In this document: in pieces, positions 15,851 through 18,957 of the stretch | Position numbering within the stretch: the first letter of the stretch is position 1 | Layout of the letters: every line of letters starts with the position of its first letter | Source of the DNA: JBKJVQ01 sp046717125 | GTDB lineage: Bacteria; Pseudomonadota; Alphaproteobacteria; Rhizobiales; Methyloligellaceae | Assembly: GCA_046717125.1 (NCBI GenBank) | Contig: JBKJVQ010000043.1 | Span: 1-18,957 of the forward strand | DNA length: 18,957 bases | Direction: 5' to 3' | Notes under the pieces: generated by a model | Databases searched by the model: none | Told to the model about the DNA's origin: nothing | Seen by the model: the letters and a program-made list of their open reading frames with translations, nothing else | Program-made: the position numbers and the translations under genes

Positions 15851-16476
15851 CCCACGACGCCGCTTTGCGTCATGTGGATGCGGTTGAGGTGCGCGTGGGT
15901 ATCTTGGAAGCTGACGGATATGGGCTCGGCGGTTCTGCTATGGCCTTTCGCAACCTCCGCCATGCGGTACTCGAACCCGAGCGGCAAGTCGATCCGCGCG
16001 CGCTGTTCGTCGCCCGTGACAGGATTGCGCAGCGGCTCGACCAACGTGTCTATCATGCCATCGACCCGCACGTGCCCGCGGCGGTTTTCGACATCGATCT
16101 CGATATCGGTCGGACGGAATACGGGGTCGAACACTTCGGCGTATGTGCTGGCGAATACATTGAAAATCGTCGCACCTGGCTCTGTCTCCTCGCCGCTGAG
16201 AATCTTTAGCAGGGCCTCGCGCTGCGCTTCGCTCGCGCTCTCGTCCACCACGATCATAGCCTTGCCATTACCCTCGTGGATGGCTTTTGGCCACCACACG
16301 ACAGTTGCGGCTTTGGTTCCGTCGAGGCTCACATCCCCGAACCGTCCCTTGTCGATGACAAGGGCAACTACAGCTTCACAGCGTCCATGCGTCGGCAGCG
16401 AACCGAATTGGCATGGGCAACCCGGGTCGCAGTTGCAGGAGGTGATTTCGCGGTCCTGAATTTCCCACTCGATCAT
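15847..16476 (-). CDS. DUF1326 domain protein (second copy)
   Basis: A soluble-looking 209-residue protein with no signal peptide. The DUF1326 hallmark lies at the N-terminus: a CxCxxxCxC motif (SCNCDPGCPCQFG, cysteines 14, 16, 20 and 22) followed by H30 and C33. Further family features are a QREALLKILSGEE segment, the LRNPVTG turn and a His-rich C-terminus (THAHLNRIHM). The function is not established; the clustered cysteines suggest metal or redox binding, and co-occurrence with DUF2182 is common as far as I recall. It is a diverged tandem paralogue of the next gene upstream, which it follows by 9 bases, and its stop overlaps the DUF2182 start. The ATG at 16476 places the motif near the N-terminus as in the paralogue. 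Confidence 0.9.
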   Translation of the reverse strand: MIEWEIQDREITSCNCDPGCPCQFGSLPTHGRCEAVVALVIDKGRFGDVSLDGTKAATVVWWPKAIHEGNGKAMIVVDESASEAQREALLKILSGEETEPGATIFNVFASTYAEVFDPVFRPTDIEIDVENRRGHVRVDGMIDTLVEPLRNPVTGDEQRARIDLPLGFEYRMAEVAKGHSRTAEPISVSFQDTHAHLNRIHMTQSGVVG

Positions 16477-16485
16477 GATGCTTCT

Positions 16486-17145
16486 CTACTGCTGCCGGAT
16501 CGGATCGCTTTCCCCGGCGATGATGCCATAGGGCCCATAGGCGACATAGCTCATTGCGGCATAGACGCCGCGATTGCCGAATGCGATGTCGCCGCGCCCT
16601 TCGAATGTGCCGCTGACGGCGTCCGCCGAGCGGAACTCGAAACCTTCCGGCAGGACGATCTTGGCGGGGTGGGGCCGGCCGGTGACCGGATTGCGGATCG
16701 GCTCCATTTCGAGCTTCACGAAACCCGGCATCTCGAAGCGCCCCGTTCCAGCCTGGAAGTCGCATGCAAAGTCCATCTTGCCGAACACGGGCTCGAACTC
16801 TTTGTCGATCGTGGAGCCATAGATGTTGAAGACGGTGGTCGGCTCCTGCTCCTTGCAGGAGAGGATCGCGAACAGAGCCTCGCGCTGCGCCTCAGTGGCG
16901 CGTTCGTCGATCAGGCCCTGCGCGACGCCGCCGCCCTTATGAACGGGACCCGGCCAGCGATAGCGCGCGCCGATAACGAGCCCGTCGAGCCGGATCTCGC
17001 CGAACCAGCCCTCCTCGATCAAATGGGCTTCGAGCCCCTCGCAATGCGCATGCGTCGGCGGCGCGTTGAATTCGCAGGGACAGCCATAGGCGCAGTTGCA
17101 GGAGCCGATCTTCGGTCCCTTGATCTTCCAGTCGACATAGGCCAT
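16486..17145 (-). CDS. DUF1326 domain protein (first copy)
   Basis: A 219-residue protein with the same plan as its downstream neighbour: N-terminal SCNCAYGCPCEFN (cysteines 16, 18, 22 and 24), then HAHCEG (C35), a QREALFAILSCKEQ segment, IRNPVTGRPHPAKI and a domain ending at about residue 200. It differs at the C-terminus, where the histidines of the other copy are replaced by an aromatic stretch (YAAMSYVAYGPYGIIAG), and it has extra cysteines in the middle. The two copies are clearly diverged and probably have separate roles or form a heteromer. No export signal is seen, so it should act in the cytoplasm, perhaps handing metal or thiol ligands to the DUF2182 protein (inference). It follows grxD by 11 bases, with a weak ribosome site. 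Confidence 0.9.
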   Translation of the reverse strand: MAYVDWKIKGPKIGSCNCAYGCPCEFNAPPTHAHCEGLEAHLIEEGWFGEIRLDGLVIGARYRWPGPVHKGGGVAQGLIDERATEAQREALFAILSCKEQEPTTVFNIYGSTIDKEFEPVFGKMDFACDFQAGTGRFEMPGFVKLEMEPIRNPVTGRPHPAKIVLPEGFEFRSADAVSGTFEGRGDIAFGNRGVYAAMSYVAYGPYGIIAGESDPIRQQ

Positions 17146-17156
17146 CGCGGGCTCTG

Positions 17157-17522
17157 TCAGGCGGTGAGCGTCTGGCCGTTATGGGCGACACCCTTTTCAG
17201 TCAGCAGTGTCTGCAGTTCGCCAGCCTGGAACATCTCTTTGACGATATCGCAGCCACCTACGAATTCGCCTTTCACATAGATCTGCGGAATGGTCGGCCA
17301 GTTGCTGAACGACTTGACGCCGTCCCGGATGGCCATGTCCTGCAGCACGTCGACATCGCGATATTCGACGCCGAGACAGTTCATGATCTGCGCGACGAGG
17401 CCGGAGAAGCCGCATTGCGGCATCTGCTTTGAACCCTTCATGAAGACGACGACGCCGTTGTCGGCGATGGTCTTGCGGATCCAGTCATGCACTTGGGTCT
17501 GGTCGGTCATCGTCTGGCTCAT
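17157..17522 (-). CDS. grxD: Monothiol (CGFS) glutaredoxin, Grx4 family
   Basis: CGFS glutaredoxins bind a [2Fe-2S] cluster between two monomers with glutathione, or share one with a BolA partner, and pass clusters to client proteins or signal iron status. The 121-residue protein carries the active-site CGFS at residues 37-40 (MKGSKQMPQCGFS), the TIPQIYVKGEFVGGCDIV segment that holds the glutathione site, and the normal family length. I chose the ATG at 17522, three bases after the bolA-like stop; the in-frame ATG at 17510 is also possible. The adjacent bolA-like gene is its usual partner in alphaproteobacteria. The following DUF1326 gene starts only 11 bases downstream, which suggests one transcript. 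Confidence 0.97.
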   Translation of the reverse strand: MSQTMTDQTQVHDWIRKTIADNGVVVFMKGSKQMPQCGFSGLVAQIMNCLGVEYRDVDVLQDMAIRDGVKSFSNWPTIPQIYVKGEFVGGCDIVKEMFQAGELQTLLTEKGVAHNGQTLTA

Positions 17523-17525
17523 CTC

Positions 17526-17768
17526 TCACTGTCCCTGTTGCGGCGCTGATGTTTGCAGGGCGAGCGCATGCAGCGCGCCGCCCATGTTTCCTTCCAGCGC
17601 CTCGTAAACGAGTTGATGCTGCTGCACGCGGGTCTTGCCGCGAAACTGTTCCGAGACAATCTCCGCCGCGTAGTGGTCGCCGTCGCCCGCCAGATCGCGG
17701 ATCGTGACGATCGCGTCCGGCAGCTTCTTCTTGATCAGGCGCTCGATCTCGCCCGCATCCATGGCCAT
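17526..17768 (-). CDS. BolA family protein (partner of Grx4)
   Basis: An 80-residue BolA-fold protein. BolA proteins form heterodimers with CGFS glutaredoxins that hold a [2Fe-2S] cluster and act in iron sensing or cluster delivery. The core is visible: an N-terminal helix (EIERLIKKKLPDAIVTIRDL), the loop with H32 (GDGDHYAAEIVSEQFRGK), the conserved recognition helix RVQQHQLVYEAL with invariant H51, and the ending GGALHALALQT. The length and sequence fit the short IbaG/BolA2-like branch rather than classical E. coli BolA, so I give no symbol. The ATG at 17768 has a good ribosome site (AGGAGA, 7 bases upstream). grxD follows three bases after its stop. It heads the minus-strand series that runs into the DUF1326 genes. 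Confidence 0.93.
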   Translation of the reverse strand: MAMDAGEIERLIKKKLPDAIVTIRDLAGDGDHYAAEIVSEQFRGKTRVQQHQLVYEALEGNMGGALHALALQTSAPQQGQ

Positions 17769-17852
17769 GAGATGGTCTCCTATCGGCGGAAATTCTATAG
17801 CGGCTCAGCCAACAAGTGGAAACGCCGTCGTTTGAGAACGAGCCCCTCTCGG

Positions 17853-17946
17853 CGTCATGGCAGGGCTTGTCCCGGCCATCCACGGCTTTGAGCAGCCAGC
17901 GCGCAAAGTGTACCTGTGGATGCCCGACACCGAAGCCGGGCGTGAC
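17853..17946. repeat. Paired palindromic repeats downstream of purL
   Basis: The first unit, CGTCATGGCAGGGCTTGTCC with CGGCCATCCACG, spans 17853-17884 and is the widespread Rhizobiales palindrome of the GGGCTTGTCCC type. The second unit, 17915-17946, is a diverged inverted copy ending GCCGGGCGTGACG. The outer ends CGTCA and TGACG are complementary, so the pair could also fold as one large hairpin. It occupies the gap between purL and the bolA-like gene. Confidence 0.75.
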
Positions 17947-17955
17947 GAGTTAAGG

Positions 17956-18957
17956 TCAGGCGACTTCGCCACTCATAAACCGCGGCAGCCAGCCTTCATG
18001 GACCCTGCGGAGGCGGGCGAGGGGGAGGGGGACTTCGCCGGAAATTGTGATCGCGTTGCCACCGGTCGATCCGATGCGCGATGCGGCAAGTCCCGCTTCC
18101 TTCGCCTCGGACAGGACCGCGTCGGCATCGTCGGCGGGCACGGCTAGGACGTACCGCCCCTGATCCTCGCCGAACCAGTAAGCATGCGGCGGCAGCGACT
18201 CGATATGATTCGACAATTCCGCACCCATGCCGCCGGAGAGCATCATCTCGGCAATCGCCACCAACAGTCCGCCGTCGGATACGTCGTGCACGGACGACAC
18301 GCGGCGCGCGCGGATCAGCCCACGGACGAAATCGCCTGCGCGCTTTTCCGCGTCGAGGTCGACCGGCGGCGCATCGCCTTCGCGGCGGTCGTGCAGGATA
18401 TCGAGATAGAGCGACTGACCGAGATGGCCGCGCGTCTCGCCGATGACGATGAGGGCGTCGCTTGCCCAAGCGAAGGCACACCGCGCGATCGCGCCGACAT
18501 CCGGAATCAGTCCGATGCCGCCGATGGCGGGCGTGGGCGGAATACCGACGCCGTTGGTCTCATTGTAGAGCGACACGTTGCCGGACACGATCGGGAAGGC
18601 GAGCGCGCGGCACGCCTCGCCCACGCCATCAAGCGCCTCGACCAGCTCGCCCATGATCTCCGGCCGCTCCGGGTTGCCGAAGTTCAGGCAGTTGGTGATG
18701 GCAAGCGGATCGGCCCCGACGGCGGTGAGGTTACGCCAGCACTCCGCCACGGCCTGCTTGCCGCCTTCGCGCGGGTTGGCGGCGCAATAGCGCGGCGTCA
18801 CATCGCACGAAATCGCGAGCGCGCGATTTGTCCCGTGAATGCGCACGACGCCCGCATCGCCGCCCGGGCGCACTACCGTGTCGCCCATCACCATGTGGTC
18901 GTACTGTTCCCAGATCCAGCGCCGCGAGGCGAGATTGGGCGAGCCCATCATGGTTTC
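17956..18957 (-). CDS. purL: Phosphoribosylformylglycinamidine synthase subunit PurL (5' end outside window)
   Basis: PurL converts FGAR, glutamine-derived ammonia and ATP to FGAM, the fourth step of purine synthesis, normally with PurS and PurQ in alphaproteobacteria. The window shows the C-terminal part only (333 residues), and the frame runs off the right edge, so the Met-Met near 18951 is internal. The segment starts at the linker (GSPNLASRRWIWEQYDHMV) and continues through the second AIR-synthase-like N-terminal domain (GDTVVRPGGDAGVVRIHGTN, CDVTPRYCAANPREGGKQAV, NCLNFGNPERPEIMGELVEA). It then passes SGNVSLYNETNG and the C-terminal domain with SSVHDVSDGGLLVAIAEMML. All are conserved. After its stop lie two palindromic repeats and then the bolA-like gene on the same strand. 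Confidence 0.97.
   Translation of the reverse strand, partial: ETMMGSPNLASRRWIWEQYDHMVMGDTVVRPGGDAGVVRIHGTNRALAISCDVTPRYCAANPREGGKQAVAECWRNLTAVGADPLAITNCLNFGNPERPEIMGELVEALDGVGEACRALAFPIVSGNVSLYNETNGVGIPPTPAIGGIGLIPDVGAIARCAFAWASDALIVIGETRGHLGQSLYLDILHDRREGDAPPVDLDAEKRAGDFVRGLIRARRVSSVHDVSDGGLLVAIAEMMLSGGMGAELSNHIESLPPHAYWFGEDQGRYVLAVPADDADAVLSEAKEAGLAASRIGSTGGNAITISGEVPLPLARLRRVHEGWLPRFMSGEVA

Overview
This is a GC-rich bacterial chromosome segment, most likely from an alphaproteobacterium of the Rhizobiales/Hyphomicrobiales. Four things point that way: recA carries a GTTC-N7-GTTC SOS box of the alphaproteobacterial type, there are many copies of Rhizobiales-style intergenic palindromic repeats, icd is of the eukaryote-like NADP type, and purL, bolA and a CGFS glutaredoxin lie together. 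I cannot name a genus from sequence alone.

Layout. (1) Positions 1-3600 look like accessory DNA, with visibly lower GC than the rest. They hold the 3' part of a very large gene, probably a STAND-like NTPase with a helical-repeat C-terminus, broken by a one-base frameshift near 655-660. A ParE toxin C-terminal relic follows. (2) Positions 3599-6108 hold a sulfotransferase that overlaps icd by one base. (3) Positions 6110-6276 are an array of palindromic repeats, followed by a small gene for a C-terminally membrane-anchored protein. (4) Positions 6780-11926 carry SOS-regulated recA, alaS (with a perfect 22-bp palindrome just before its start) and a TrmJ-like SPOUT methyltransferase. A mosaic repeat sits between alaS and trmJ and supplies the alaS stop codon. 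(5) Positions 12004-14172 carry a secreted protein of unknown function, a convergent small secreted protein, and rpsD with its own promoter, an odd leader hairpin and a strong terminator. (6) Positions 14385-17768 form a minus-strand block: bolA-like, grxD, two tandem DUF1326 proteins, a DUF2182 membrane protein and two small secreted proteins, most only a few bases apart. (7) From 17956 to the right edge is the 3' half of purL on the minus strand.

How the genes work together. Most are housekeeping genes: TCA cycle, recombination and repair, tRNA charging and modification, ribosome, purine synthesis. The block most worth attention is bolA-grxD-DUF1326-DUF1326-DUF2182. BolA and CGFS glutaredoxins form [2Fe-2S] complexes used in iron handling. 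The DUF1326 proteins carry a CxCxxxCxC motif, and the DUF2182 membrane protein has paired cysteines in or next to its helices. This suggests a metal-handling or thiol-based module added to the conserved Fe-S pair, but that role is inference. Large antisense open frames opposite alaS/recA and icd are treated as artefacts of GC-rich codon use.
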